8,851 nt of DNA from Candidatus Bathyarchaeota archaeon (GTDB lineage: Archaea; Thermoproteota; Bathyarchaeia; TCS64). The translations under genes and the position numbers were made by a program. Within the stretch, counting starts at the first letter, position 1. Each line of letters starts with the position of its first letter. The notes beneath the pieces are model-generated. The model ran no database searches. It was not told the origin of the DNA and saw only the letters and a list, made by a program, of their open reading frames with translations. The DNA lies in the NCBI GenBank assembly GCA_016867505.1, contig VGJH01000034.1, forward strand, positions 1 to 8,851, read 5' to 3'. Of this stretch, positions 1 through 6,097 are shown one piece after another.

Positions 1-155
1 GCACGATCAGGTGACATTAAACCTGCAGCTGCAAGAAGACTATCACTCATGGTCGTTTTTCCATGATCTATATGTGCAATAATACCTATGTTTCTGATAT
101 GCTCTTTATCGCGCATCAGCTTAAGTATTTCACTTGTCTGCTTGTATCTTGGCAT
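1..155 (-). CDS. fusA: Translation elongation factor 2 (aEF-2), N-terminal fragment
   Basis: This is the first 51 codons of the archaeal/eukaryotic-type GTPase that drives ribosomal translocation; the rest lies beyond the left edge. The ATG at 155-153 opens a frame reading [19 protein letters not shown], followed by the G1/P-loop AHIDHGKT at residues 27-34 and [12 protein letters not shown], which is the usual start of archaeal EF-2. Bacterial EF-G has a different lead-in. A weak Shine-Dalgarno (AAGGA, 171-167) precedes the ATG, and its GGATT could pair with AATCC directly before the start codon. A TATA-like box at 203-210 lies about 50 bases upstream. The gene reads the same way as the PhoU-like gene behind it but is 324 bases away, so it most likely has its own promoter. 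The identification is firm; only completeness is unknown. Confidence 0.95.
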   Translation of the reverse strand, partial: MPRYKQTSEILKLMRDKEHIRNIGIIAHIDHGKTTMSDSLLAAAGLMSPDR

Positions 156-169
156 GGATTGTCAAATCC
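156..169 (-). promoter_or_regulatory. Possible hairpin covering the EF-2 ribosome-binding site
   Basis: On the transcribed strand GGATT, TGAC, AATCC forms a perfect 5-bp stem with a 4-base loop and ends immediately before the ATG. The GGA of the only Shine-Dalgarno-like sequence is inside the stem. Such a hairpin could slow initiation, but short stems of this kind also occur by chance. Confidence 0.25.
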
Positions 170-180
170 TTATTCGAATT

Positions 181-190
181 GTCTATAGAC
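181..190. promoter_or_regulatory. 10-base palindrome at predicted EF-2 transcription start
   Basis: GTCTATAGAC is perfectly self-complementary and sits where transcription from the TATA box at 203-210 should begin (about 180). This is a usual place for a repressor site in archaea. No factor can be named. Confidence 0.25.
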
Positions 191-202
191 TGAAAAAAGA
201 AT

Positions 203-210
203 CTTTTAAA
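203..210 (-). promoter_or_regulatory. TATA-like box of EF-2
   Basis: The minus strand reads TTTAAAAG here. Its centre is about 52 bases before the EF-2 ATG, which predicts a start near 180 and a leader of roughly 25 bases. The same eight bases form the proposed TATA box of the DHH phosphoesterase gene at 5336-5343. Confidence 0.5.
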
Positions 211-215
211 CCTAT

Positions 216-235
216 TTATTTAAGAGCTTAAATAA
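216..235. repeat. 20-base inverted repeat upstream of EF-2 TATA box
   Basis: TTATTTAAG and CTTAAATAA are perfect 9-base arms separated by AG. The repeat begins 6 bases upstream of the EF-2 TATA-like box, over or next to the expected BRE/TFB contact region. It could bind a dimeric regulator. The arms themselves also resemble TATA elements, so it might be an alternative promoter. Confidence 0.4.
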
Positions 236-375
236 TGATTATATCAATTTAATAATCGCATTTCCTTGAGAAGTCAATTTAGCATGTTTTTTTAAACAAT
301 ATTCTTTAAATTAAAATATTTTATTGTAAAAATAAAAATGAATCAAATATTTTTACGATAAAAGAAAAGTATTTC

Positions 376-389
376 ATAGTATATACTAT
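376..389. repeat. 14-base perfect palindrome
   Basis: ATAGTATATACTAT is perfectly self-complementary. It lies about 90 bases past the stop of the PhoU-like gene and about 220 bases before EF-2. It could be a regulator site or a weak hairpin in the 3' tail of the PhoU-like transcript. The AT-rich composition raises the chance of coincidence. Confidence 0.35.
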
Positions 390-455
390 ATTTATTTTTT
401 AAACAAAAGTATTATATTACTAATTCATCGTTTTATTATTCGATTTTTCTTTATT

Positions 456-461
456 AAAAAA
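456..461 (-). terminator. T-run terminator candidate of the PhoU-like gene
   Basis: The minus strand carries six T residues (GCATTTTTTAATAA) about 20 bases after the stop codon. Archaeal RNA polymerase often terminates at such U-tracts without a hairpin. Confidence 0.35.
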
Positions 462-479
462 TGCGGTGAGAAAATTTCT

Positions 480-1526
480 TTATTTTTCTTGTTTTTTTAC
501 CCAGCATATGTCATTTTTCGTTCGAAGGATATAATCAATTGAGATCTCGGATATGGCTGAACTGTGTTCTGCAATAATTTTTAATTCCCATGCAATTTGG
601 TTAAAACGTGAAGTTAATTCTGATTTCGATTCTTGAAATTCTTTTAATAATTTTTCTTCTTCTTGTTGTACAGCATCATAAAGATCAACTGCATCACTTG
701 CAACTTTAAGATCTTTCTCAATTACACTTTTAATTGCTTTATCAAACATTGTAAAGCTGATTAATGCCATCTGTGAAAGTCTTTCTATGAGGTCATTATC
801 GTCATTTTTACGGTATTGGTTCATTTTTAGTATGTTATTGCATATCATGTTTAGTCGATCTCCAATCATCTCAAGATACCAAGCTATTAAATAGAATTCA
901 ACTGTCTGTAAAGAATCGGTGATTCCAATATTTTCTGCAACTGCCCTTGATTGTTGTGCAGAAGCTAGTAACCTGCTTAATAACCAAAAAATTGTATCTG
1001 CTTCATGCTCTCGAGTTATAGCATCTTTTGCTAATTCCATGTCTCTATCAATAAGACTATCAATTGCTTCTTTGAACATTATACTAGTAATCACATAAAG
1101 TCGTCGAATAACAGTTTCAAGTGGGAAATTTTTTGAGTCAATACTGCACTGAAGCAATAAATGTTTATCACTTTCTTCAATTATTCCAATTCCAAGTAAC
1201 CTTTGAGTTACTTCTCTTATGCTTTCAATCTGTTCACGCATTAGTCTACGAGAAGACTCTACCCGAACCATATTTCTACCTAAAACATAATTACCAACGA
1301 TTACTCTAGCAAGAATTGTTGTATTATCGCATTCATCAACATTTACAACATAGACACTCGTATCCTCAGTCTTAGCTGGTTCGGGTGCAATACGTAAAGC
1401 ACCATCATTTTCCTCATTAAGGAAAACTATGTCTCCCTTCTTAACATTCATTTTTTTTGCCCAATTCATTGGAATAGAAACTGATAACGTTGAATAGCCA
1501 ACTTTTTGTATTCTTCTAGGTTCCAT
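480..1526 (-). CDS. AbrB/SpoVT-PhoU domain fusion regulator
   Basis: This 348-residue protein joins an N-terminal swapped-hairpin AbrB/SpoVT domain (residues 1-47; RRIQKVGYSTLSVSIPMNWA and a KKGDIV turn) to a helical PhoU region. PhoU-type acidic motifs are visible at REHEADTIFWLL (172-183), YLEMIGDRLNMI (217-228) and ELKIIAEHSSAI (314-325). This architecture is common in archaea and is usually annotated as a phosphate uptake regulator. The AbrB domain suggests DNA binding and the PhoU repeats suggest metal-dependent sensing or protein contact. There is no signal peptide or membrane segment. The ATG is supported by GAGG seven bases upstream. No pst phosphate transporter gene is nearby; the neighbour upstream is an ECF transporter with a 109-base gap containing a TATA box, so the gene is probably transcribed alone. 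Its real signal (phosphate or otherwise) cannot be told from the sequence. Confidence 0.85.
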   Translation of the reverse strand: MEPRRIQKVGYSTLSVSIPMNWAKKMNVKKGDIVFLNEENDGALRIAPEPAKTEDTSVYVVNVDECDNTTILARVIVGNYVLGRNMVRVESSRRLMREQIESIREVTQRLLGIGIIEESDKHLLLQCSIDSKNFPLETVIRRLYVITSIMFKEAIDSLIDRDMELAKDAITREHEADTIFWLLSRLLASAQQSRAVAENIGITDSLQTVEFYLIAWYLEMIGDRLNMICNNILKMNQYRKNDDNDLIERLSQMALISFTMFDKAIKSVIEKDLKVASDAVDLYDAVQQEEEKLLKEFQESKSELTSRFNQIAWELKIIAEHSSAISEISIDYILRTKNDICWVKKQEK

Positions 1527-1587
1527 AAATAATCCTCATACAGTATTTAGTGATACGCACTGATATCGACATTTTTCCATTTAGTAA

Positions 1588-1595
1588 TTATATAA
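1588..1595 (-). promoter_or_regulatory. TATA box of the AbrB-PhoU gene
   Basis: The minus strand reads GCTTATATAATTA. The box centre is about 65 bases before the ATG, predicting a start near 1566 and a leader of about 40 bases carrying the Shine-Dalgarno GAGG. Confidence 0.5.
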
Positions 1596-1601
1596 GCATT
1601 C

Positions 1602-1613
1602 CGATAATTATCG
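1602..1613. promoter_or_regulatory. 12-base palindrome upstream of AbrB-PhoU TATA box
   Basis: CGATAATTATCG is perfectly self-complementary and begins six bases upstream of the TATA box, next to the TFB contact site. It is a candidate operator, possibly for the encoded AbrB-domain protein itself. Around the predicted start there are also two similar decamers, TGATACGCAC and TGATATCGAC (1551-1570), and an AGTG-5-CACT inverted repeat (1549-1561). Confidence 0.35.
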
Positions 1614-1635
1614 TATATAATAAGATTGAATAAAA

Positions 1636-2430
1636 TTAAAAAATTATTGAGTTACCAAAAAGACTTGGGAAAGGGGATAAGTATAATTTTACGTATATTA
1701 GTATAAATGTAATAAAAACCATTAAAATTAACCAAAAGTAATCAGAATTTGTTAATTTTAACTCGAATAAATTGGTTCTATTTTTTGTAGCCCCAAAAGC
1801 TCTTGATTCCATTGATTCTGCTAATTCAAGGCTTCTTCTAATTGAATTTATTATAAGAGGCAATAGAATAGGCAGATATTTTCTTATACGTGTTAAAAAA
1901 TTTCCTTTATCTAATTCTAGTCCTCTGGATCTTTGCGCATCAATTATTGTCTGAGCTTCTTCAGCTAAAACTGGAACAAATCTTATTGCTGTTATGAATG
2001 CGAAATTGAATTCGTATGGAATATGTATCTTTTCTAATGCAAGGCTAAGTTTATCTGGAGAAGTTGTTAGGAAAAAAACGCTAAAGGATGTGATTAATGC
2101 AAGAAACCTTATTGTTAAGGCTAAAGAAAATTCAATGATATCCATTGATAGATGCTGTCCTCTAAAGAAATAGAAGGATAATATATTTGTAGAAAAAATT
2201 ATAACTGCTAAAAATAATCCACCTTTAAGAGTTTTTAACCATTCTCGCCAAATTTTACCAATGATCATTAATGGAATCTGTAAAATGAATATTATCGTCA
2301 ATGGAATAATTTCGAAAAATATCAGAGACGAACTAAATATAACAATTGTCAGCAAAAATTTTACTCGAGGATCTAAACGATGTAGTGGCGAATCACCTCT
2401 CGTAAACCTGAGACCCTCTAATAAACTCAT
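1636..2430 (-). CDS. ecfT: ECF transporter transmembrane subunit EcfT
   Basis: This 264-residue membrane protein is the energy-coupling T component that transmits ATPase motion to a substrate-binding S subunit. Hydrophobic segments lie near residues 22-38, 40-60, 70-88, 103-121, 184-195 and 230-248. Family hallmarks are the N-terminal SPLHRLDPRVKF, the TSPDKLSLALEKIHIP and IRFVPVLAEEAQTI stretches, and the two cytoplasmic coupling motifs, AQRSRG (165-170) and AESMESRAFG (204-213), whose arginines contact the ATPases. Length is normal for the family. The ATG overlaps the stop of the double ATPase gene (ATGA, 4 bases) and is preceded by GGAG eight bases upstream, so the two genes are cotranscribed and probably translationally coupled. 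No S component is encoded beside it, so the transported vitamin or metal is unknown. The S subunits may be encoded elsewhere and share this module. Confidence 0.93.
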   Translation of the reverse strand: MSLLEGLRFTRGDSPLHRLDPRVKFLLTIVIFSSSLIFFEIIPLTIIFILQIPLMIIGKIWREWLKTLKGGLFLAVIIFSTNILSFYFFRGQHLSMDIIEFSLALTIRFLALITSFSVFFLTTSPDKLSLALEKIHIPYEFNFAFITAIRFVPVLAEEAQTIIDAQRSRGLELDKGNFLTRIRKYLPILLPLIINSIRRSLELAESMESRAFGATKNRTNLFELKLTNSDYFWLILMVFITFILIYVKLYLSPFPSLFGNSIIF

Positions 2431-4163
2431 TTTTGAATCTCCTTTAAATGATTAGTGAAGATGTTTACTGCTTCATCAACATCTAAAACATCATTTGGGA
2501 AACCATAACTTGACAGTTTTTGAAATAGTTTAGTTATCTCAGGTGGTGAAACTGAACACATTTTCAATGCTTCTGAGTTTGACATAATTTCTTTTGCTGA
2601 ACCATCTGCCTGAATGCTGCCTTTAGCCATTAATACAACTCTTGGTTGACTCTCTGCAACAAATTCAACATCATGTGTAACTATTACAACGGTTTTTCCT
2701 TGTGTGCATAATTGAGTTAAAAAATGCTTTAATTTTTCTTTCTGACCATAATCTTGTCCGATGGTTGGTTCATCTAAAACAAGTACTTGAGGGTCCCATG
2801 CTAAAACAGAAGCTAATGCAACTCTTTTTCTTTCTCCACCACTTAGAATAAATGGGCTTGTATCTTTATACTTCTTAATATCCAGTAAATTTAATGCCCA
2901 TTCAACTCTTTGATTTATAACAGATTCATTATAGCCAAAATTTCTTAATGCAAAACTGATTTCTTCCTTAACATCTTCAGCAAATAATTGATCATCAGGG
3001 TTCTGAAACACTAAACCAATTTTTTGTGCCAGAGCTGCGACACTCGTTTTTGAAACATCAATATCATTAACCAATATTTTACCTTTTTTTGGTTTAAGTA
3101 AACCATTAAAATGTTTGACTAAAGTGGTTTTACCTGCTCCATTTTCACCCATTATTGCTACATATTCACCTTCATGAATTGTTAAAGAAACATTTTTTAA
3201 AGCTTCAACGCCACTAGGATATGAAAAAGTTACATCTTCAACCGTTATTATTGGTTTATTTTGATGTAATCCGGAAAAATCATCGTATTCATTTAAGTTA
3301 GATATTTTTTTGTTGGGAATTACTTTTTGAAGCTTTGGGATTAATAATTGATATAAATTTTCATAATTTAAAGGATGGTTTACGTTAAAACCTCTTTGTA
3401 ACAATTTTTTTGATAAGTTAAGGATTTTTGGTATCCCTATTCCTAATAATCGAGTTTCTTCTGCACTAAAAATTTCTGAAGGCTCTCCATCATTAACAAT
3501 TTGTCCATCATCAAATATAATTATCCTATCAGCATATTTGACAGCAAGATCCATTCTGTGTTCAATTAATATGATAGTAATTCCCTGCTCTTTGTTTAGT
3601 TTATCTAAAACTTCAAAAATTGTTTCAGCTCCTATAGGATCAAGGAAACTAGTTGGTTCATCCATTACAATTATTTTTGGATGCATTGCTAAGACTGAAG
3701 CAATTGTTAATCGCTGCTTTTGACCTCCAGATAATTCATGCGTACCTCGTTCTTTCAGATGATATATTCCTGTAAGTTTCGTAGCCCAATCAATTTCATC
3801 AACCATAATTTTTTTAGGAATTCCTAGATTCTCTAACCCAAAAGCAACATCCTTTTCCACAGTCAAAGCAAAAATTTGATTATCAGGATTTTGGAAAATC
3901 ATTCCAACAGTCTTTGCGAGATCAACAATCTTATGATCTTTGATAGATAAACCTGATACAATGGCATCACCTGTTAGAACTCCATTATAAAAATGAGGAA
4001 TCAATCCATTTAGACAACGACAAAAAGTTGTTTTACCACAGCCACTAGGCCCAGTTAAAACTATAAATTCGCCTGGTTTAATTGAGAGATTTATGTTTTT
4101 AAGAGCAAAAACTGAAGCATTAGGGTAAGAATAGCTAAGATCTTTAACTTCAATTATGCTCAA
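2427..4163 (-). CDS. ECF transporter ATPase with two fused EcfA domains
   Basis: The 578-residue product carries two complete ABC ATPase domains, standing in for the EcfA-EcfA' pair. Domain 1 has Walker A GPSGCGKTT (38-46), Q-loop FQNPDNQ (90-96), signature LSGGQ (144-148), Walker B IIVMDEP (164-170) and switch His202. Domain 2 has GENGAGKTT (339-347), FQNPDDQ (386-392), a slightly variant signature LSGGE (440-444), VLVLDEP (460-466) and His497. Both sites look catalytically competent. FQNPD(N/D)Q Q-loops are typical of ECF ATPases. I prefer the TTG at 4163 (MSIIEVKDLSYSYP) because GAGGA lies eight bases upstream and related proteins start at this point. An in-frame TTG at 4211 would add 16 residues but has only a weak ribosome site and sits at the predicted transcription start. 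The gene forms an operon with ecfT. Confidence 0.93.
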   Translation of the reverse strand: MSIIEVKDLSYSYPNASVFALKNINLSIKPGEFIVLTGPSGCGKTTFCRCLNGLIPHFYNGVLTGDAIVSGLSIKDHKIVDLAKTVGMIFQNPDNQIFALTVEKDVAFGLENLGIPKKIMVDEIDWATKLTGIYHLKERGTHELSGGQKQRLTIASVLAMHPKIIVMDEPTSFLDPIGAETIFEVLDKLNKEQGITIILIEHRMDLAVKYADRIIIFDDGQIVNDGEPSEIFSAEETRLLGIGIPKILNLSKKLLQRGFNVNHPLNYENLYQLLIPKLQKVIPNKKISNLNEYDDFSGLHQNKPIITVEDVTFSYPSGVEALKNVSLTIHEGEYVAIMGENGAGKTTLVKHFNGLLKPKKGKILVNDIDVSKTSVAALAQKIGLVFQNPDDQLFAEDVKEEISFALRNFGYNESVINQRVEWALNLLDIKKYKDTSPFILSGGERKRVALASVLAWDPQVLVLDEPTIGQDYGQKEKLKHFLTQLCTQGKTVVIVTHDVEFVAESQPRVVLMAKGSIQADGSAKEIMSNSEALKMCSVSPPEITKLFQKLSSYGFPNDVLDVDEAVNIFTNHLKEIQK

Positions 4164-4170
4164 GGATTTT

Positions 4171-4175
4171 TCCTC
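4171..4175 (-). promoter_or_regulatory. Ribosome-binding site deciding the ECF ATPase start
   Basis: The minus strand reads GAGGA here, with GAGG ending eight bases before the TTG at 4163. No comparable site precedes the upstream TTG at 4211, so this site argues for the shorter 578-residue protein. Confidence 0.6.
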
Positions 4176-4211
4176 AATAGTTACAGGTTTCGTTATGAAA
4201 ACTATTTCCAA

Positions 4212-4226
4212 GTATATTAGCTATAC
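4212..4226. promoter_or_regulatory. Small inverted repeat at the ECF operon start
   Basis: GTATA and TATAC are perfect 5-base arms five bases apart. They lie between the TATA box and the predicted transcription start of the ECF operon, which is a plausible repressor position. The arms are short, so this is only a candidate. Confidence 0.22.
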
Positions 4227-4232
4227 CTATAA

Positions 4233-4242
4233 TATATTTAAA
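4233..4242 (-). promoter_or_regulatory. TATA box of the ECF operon
   Basis: The minus strand reads TTTAAATATATT. A start about 25 bases downstream falls near 4211, giving a leader of roughly 48 bases before the preferred TTG. That leader is too short for a usual riboswitch. Confidence 0.5.
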
Positions 4243-4285
4243 GAAAGTATTATGATTTTAATTTTTTATTTAACTCTCGATTTTG

Positions 4286-4292
4286 AAAAAAA
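4286..4292 (-). terminator. T7 terminator of the DHH phosphoesterase gene
   Basis: Seven T residues on the minus strand begin only four bases after the stop codon (TAATCAATTTTTTTC). This matches archaeal U-tract termination and separates the gene from the ECF operon promoter downstream. Confidence 0.5.
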
Positions 4293-4296
4293 TTGA

Positions 4297-5280
4297 TTAA
4301 ATGGTTTCTAATAAGTTTGATACAGAATTGACTGCACTCTCTAAATACATTTCAAGACTTCCTTTCACATTTATTCCAGCAGCAGTTGAATGGCCTCCAC
4401 CAGTTCCATGAAATTCCTCAGCTAGGCTTTTAGTAAAAATTCCACCAAGAACTAATTCTGTTTCTTTAAAAAATTTCTCAGTACTTCTTAAGCTTGATTT
4501 TATTATTCCTTTTTCTTCTCCAGCAATTATTGCTAGATCTGCTCCTAAATTTAATATTCCTCGAGCCACTGATGCTTGATATGAGCTAACTTCTGCAGTA
4601 ACAATTATCCATTTATCTTTTCTATGAATTTTCATTCTTTGAGAAGCTTTTAAGCGTGCAATTTTTTCTGATAACTCCATTTCGCTAGATAAAATCTTTT
4701 TTGATTCATAAATTGATGCGCCTGAGCTAATTAATTTCGATATTATTTTAAAGGTTGAAGCGTTTCCAATAGAAAATATTTTTGAGTCGTATGCAATTCC
4801 ACATAATAAAATATTAGCAATTTGGTTATCAGGAATTTGGTTCATTTTATTATATAATTGATATACTATTTCAGAAGTAGATGTCGCGTATTCATCTAAG
4901 AGAACTGATTCAAATAGTTTAGTAAAGCGACTATCTCTAACATGATGATCTATGAGGATTTTAGGAGCTTTGTTGGATATTATCCATTCATCAAGAGGTT
5001 TAAGTTGATTCAAACTACCTGTGTCAACAACAAAAATATTTGAATAATCTAAACGAGGCGTAGTGACTATTTCTATATAATATTTTTTTATAATTTTTTT
5101 CCCTAATTTATTTGTTTCATTAGGTAAAATAAGGTCAACGTTTAAATCAGGTTTTTCTTTTCTTATCAGATTTTTTAAAGCATAAGCAGAGCAGATTGCA
5201 TCAGGGTCAGCATTTTGATGACACATGATAGCAATATCTCCATTAAAATAATTTATTATTTTTTGATATTTTTGAACCAT
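4297..5280 (-). CDS. DHH/DHHA1 family phosphoesterase (NrnA/RecJ-like)
   Basis: This 327-residue cytoplasmic protein has the two-domain DHH-DHHA1 fold of Mn-dependent phosphoesterases that act on nanoRNA, pAp, cyclic dinucleotide products or single-stranded nucleic acid. The DHH domain carries HQNADPDAICSA (21-32), VVDTGS (84-89), ILIDHHV (108-114) and GIAYDS (161-166). The DHHA1 domain ends with GTGGGHSTAAGI (292-303). All metal-binding motifs are present. The size fits the NrnA-like group and is much shorter than bacterial RecJ. ATG is supported by TGAGG nine bases upstream. The gene diverges from the PAC2 chaperone gene and is followed at once by a T-run. DHH proteins of this type lie close to prefoldin beta in various archaea, so the neighbourhood may be a remnant of an older cluster. 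Its exact substrate cannot be told from the sequence. Confidence 0.9.
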   Translation of the reverse strand: MVQKYQKIINYFNGDIAIMCHQNADPDAICSAYALKNLIRKEKPDLNVDLILPNETNKLGKKIIKKYYIEIVTTPRLDYSNIFVVDTGSLNQLKPLDEWIISNKAPKILIDHHVRDSRFTKLFESVLLDEYATSTSEIVYQLYNKMNQIPDNQIANILLCGIAYDSKIFSIGNASTFKIISKLISSGASIYESKKILSSEMELSEKIARLKASQRMKIHRKDKWIIVTAEVSSYQASVARGILNLGADLAIIAGEEKGIIKSSLRSTEKFFKETELVLGGIFTKSLAEEFHGTGGGHSTAAGINVKGSLEMYLESAVNSVSNLLETI

Positions 5281-5309
5281 TAACTATTGCCTCATTGACG
5301 ATTCTTATC

Positions 5310-5316
5310 TATATTT
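5310..5316 (+). promoter_or_regulatory. TATA-like box of the PAC2 gene
   Basis: CTATATTT on the plus strand predicts a start near 5338 and a leader of about 37 bases. A second candidate, TTTTAAA at 5337-5343, would start transcription near 5365, almost at the ribosome-binding site, and is less likely. Confidence 0.35.
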
Positions 5317-5335
5317 CATTAGGGGAAGAGTATTT

Positions 5336-5343
5336 CTTTTAAA
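5336..5343 (-). promoter_or_regulatory. TATA-like box of the DHH phosphoesterase gene
   Basis: The minus strand reads TTTAAAAG, identical to the proposed EF-2 box. It predicts a start near 5314 and a leader of about 33 bases. The predicted leftward and rightward promoters overlap, so polymerase assembly on one probably hinders the other. Confidence 0.42.
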
Positions 5344-5374
5344 CTGTCGGTTGCTTATTTATCTAGGTGTAACT

Positions 5375-6094
5375 TTGAGTGAAGTAAGCATTATTGAATC
5401 AATTCCAATAAAGAAAAAAAATTATACTGCACTACTTGGTTTTGCTGGAGCTGGATTTATTGGTAATACATCATTAATGTATATTGTTAGAACAAAAAAT
5501 TTTAAACAAGTTGCTTCTGTAAAATCTTTACAAACTCCACCAATGCTCTTGTTTGTTGATGGGGAACCTTATTCATCGTTTAGAATCTATGTAGATGATG
5601 AGGGCGAGCGACTTTTCATTATTACTGAAAACCTTATCTCTGCTGAAGGTTGTTGGCCAATCACACATAAGCTGATTTCATGGCTACAAAATAAAGGCGT
5701 AACAGACATTATTGCTATAGAAGGTCTTCCATTTGGTAATTTGCCAGCAAATGTTAAAGTTGTGGGGTATAGCACTGAAAAAGAAAAATTGACTAGTTTA
5801 GGTATTCAACTTCTAAGAGAAGGTGCAGTCTCAGGGTTGTATGCAAGTATGATGGAAGAATGCATAGCAAAAAAACTTCCATGGACAATTCTATTTATCC
5901 CCACAATGAAATTAACAAATATAGATTATGGAGCATCAGGAGACTCAGTTGAAGCATTGAACAATATATTCAAACTCGGTGTGGATCCAAAACCATTATG
6001 GGAAAGTGAACAAGCTATTCGTAAAGCAGTGGAGCAACAACAACTACAGCAACAACAGCGGCAACAAAAGAAATCGGGTTTTTTTAGGCGGTAG
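5375..6094 (+). CDS. PAC2-family proteasome assembly chaperone with Gln-rich tail
   Basis: This 239-residue protein belongs to the archaeal PAC2 family, related to the eukaryotic proteasome assembly chaperones and to archaeal PbaA/PbaB. It likely acts in the cytosol in assembly or gating of 20S proteasomes or another complex. Hallmarks are GFAGAGFIGNTS (22-33), the IIAIEGLPFG strand-turn (112-121) and GAVSGLYASMM (150-160). I chose TTG at 5375 (MSEVSIIESIP) because AGGTG lies five bases upstream and the family starts here; a TTG at 5351 would add eight residues (MLIYLGVT) without such support. Unusual is the C-terminus: from about residue 218 a run rich in glutamine (EQQQLQQQQRQQKK) leads to SGFFRR. 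It is encoded by imperfect CAA/CAG repeats. It lacks the classical HbYX proteasome-docking ending. This is the only plus-strand gene in the window. Confidence 0.88.
   Translation: MSEVSIIESIPIKKKNYTALLGFAGAGFIGNTSLMYIVRTKNFKQVASVKSLQTPPMLLFVDGEPYSSFRIYVDDEGERLFIITENLISAEGCWPITHKLISWLQNKGVTDIIAIEGLPFGNLPANVKVVGYSTEKEKLTSLGIQLLREGAVSGLYASMMEECIAKKLPWTILFIPTMKLTNIDYGASGDSVEALNNIFKLGVDPKPLWESEQAIRKAVEQQQLQQQQRQQKKSGFFRR
6032..6068 (+). repeat. CAA/CAG-rich low-complexity tract in the PAC2 gene
   Basis: About twelve codons are mostly CAA or CAG, interrupted by CTA, CGG and similar codons, and give the Gln-rich tail of the PAC2 protein. The mixture of codons argues for selected or aged sequence and not a fresh slippage event. 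Confidence 0.6.
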
Positions 6095-6097
6095 AAA

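Larger units (their letters stand above)
156..479. other. Non-coding intergenic region with EF-2 promoter and palindromes
   Basis: This AT-rich stretch of 324 bases lies between the stop of the PhoU-like gene and the EF-2 start. I see no convincing small gene in it. It holds, from right to left in the direction of transcription, a T-run that may end the PhoU-like transcript (461-456), a perfect 14-base palindrome (376-389), a 20-base inverted repeat (216-235), a TATA-like box (203-210), a perfect 10-base palindrome (181-190) and a 5-bp hairpin just before the EF-2 ATG (156-169). Palindromes are common in AT-rich DNA, so only their clustering around the promoter is suggestive. Confidence 0.6.

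Noticed and set aside
1121..1309. Short plus-strand open frame opposite the AbrB-PhoU gene
   Set aside because: It lies wholly antisense to a well-supported gene and has no ribosome-binding site or recognisable product.
3538..3723. Short plus-strand open frame opposite the ECF ATPase
   Set aside because: It mirrors the Walker B and signature region of the ATPase on the other strand and is not an independent gene.
4164..4296. Riboswitch or T-box in front of the ECF operon
   Set aside because: The predicted leader is only about 48 bases, with no extended structure; a usual vitamin riboswitch would not fit.
6032..6068. CAA/CAG repeats as a CRISPR-like or minisatellite array
   Set aside because: Units are 3 bases, imperfect and in frame inside the PAC2 gene; there are no spacers.
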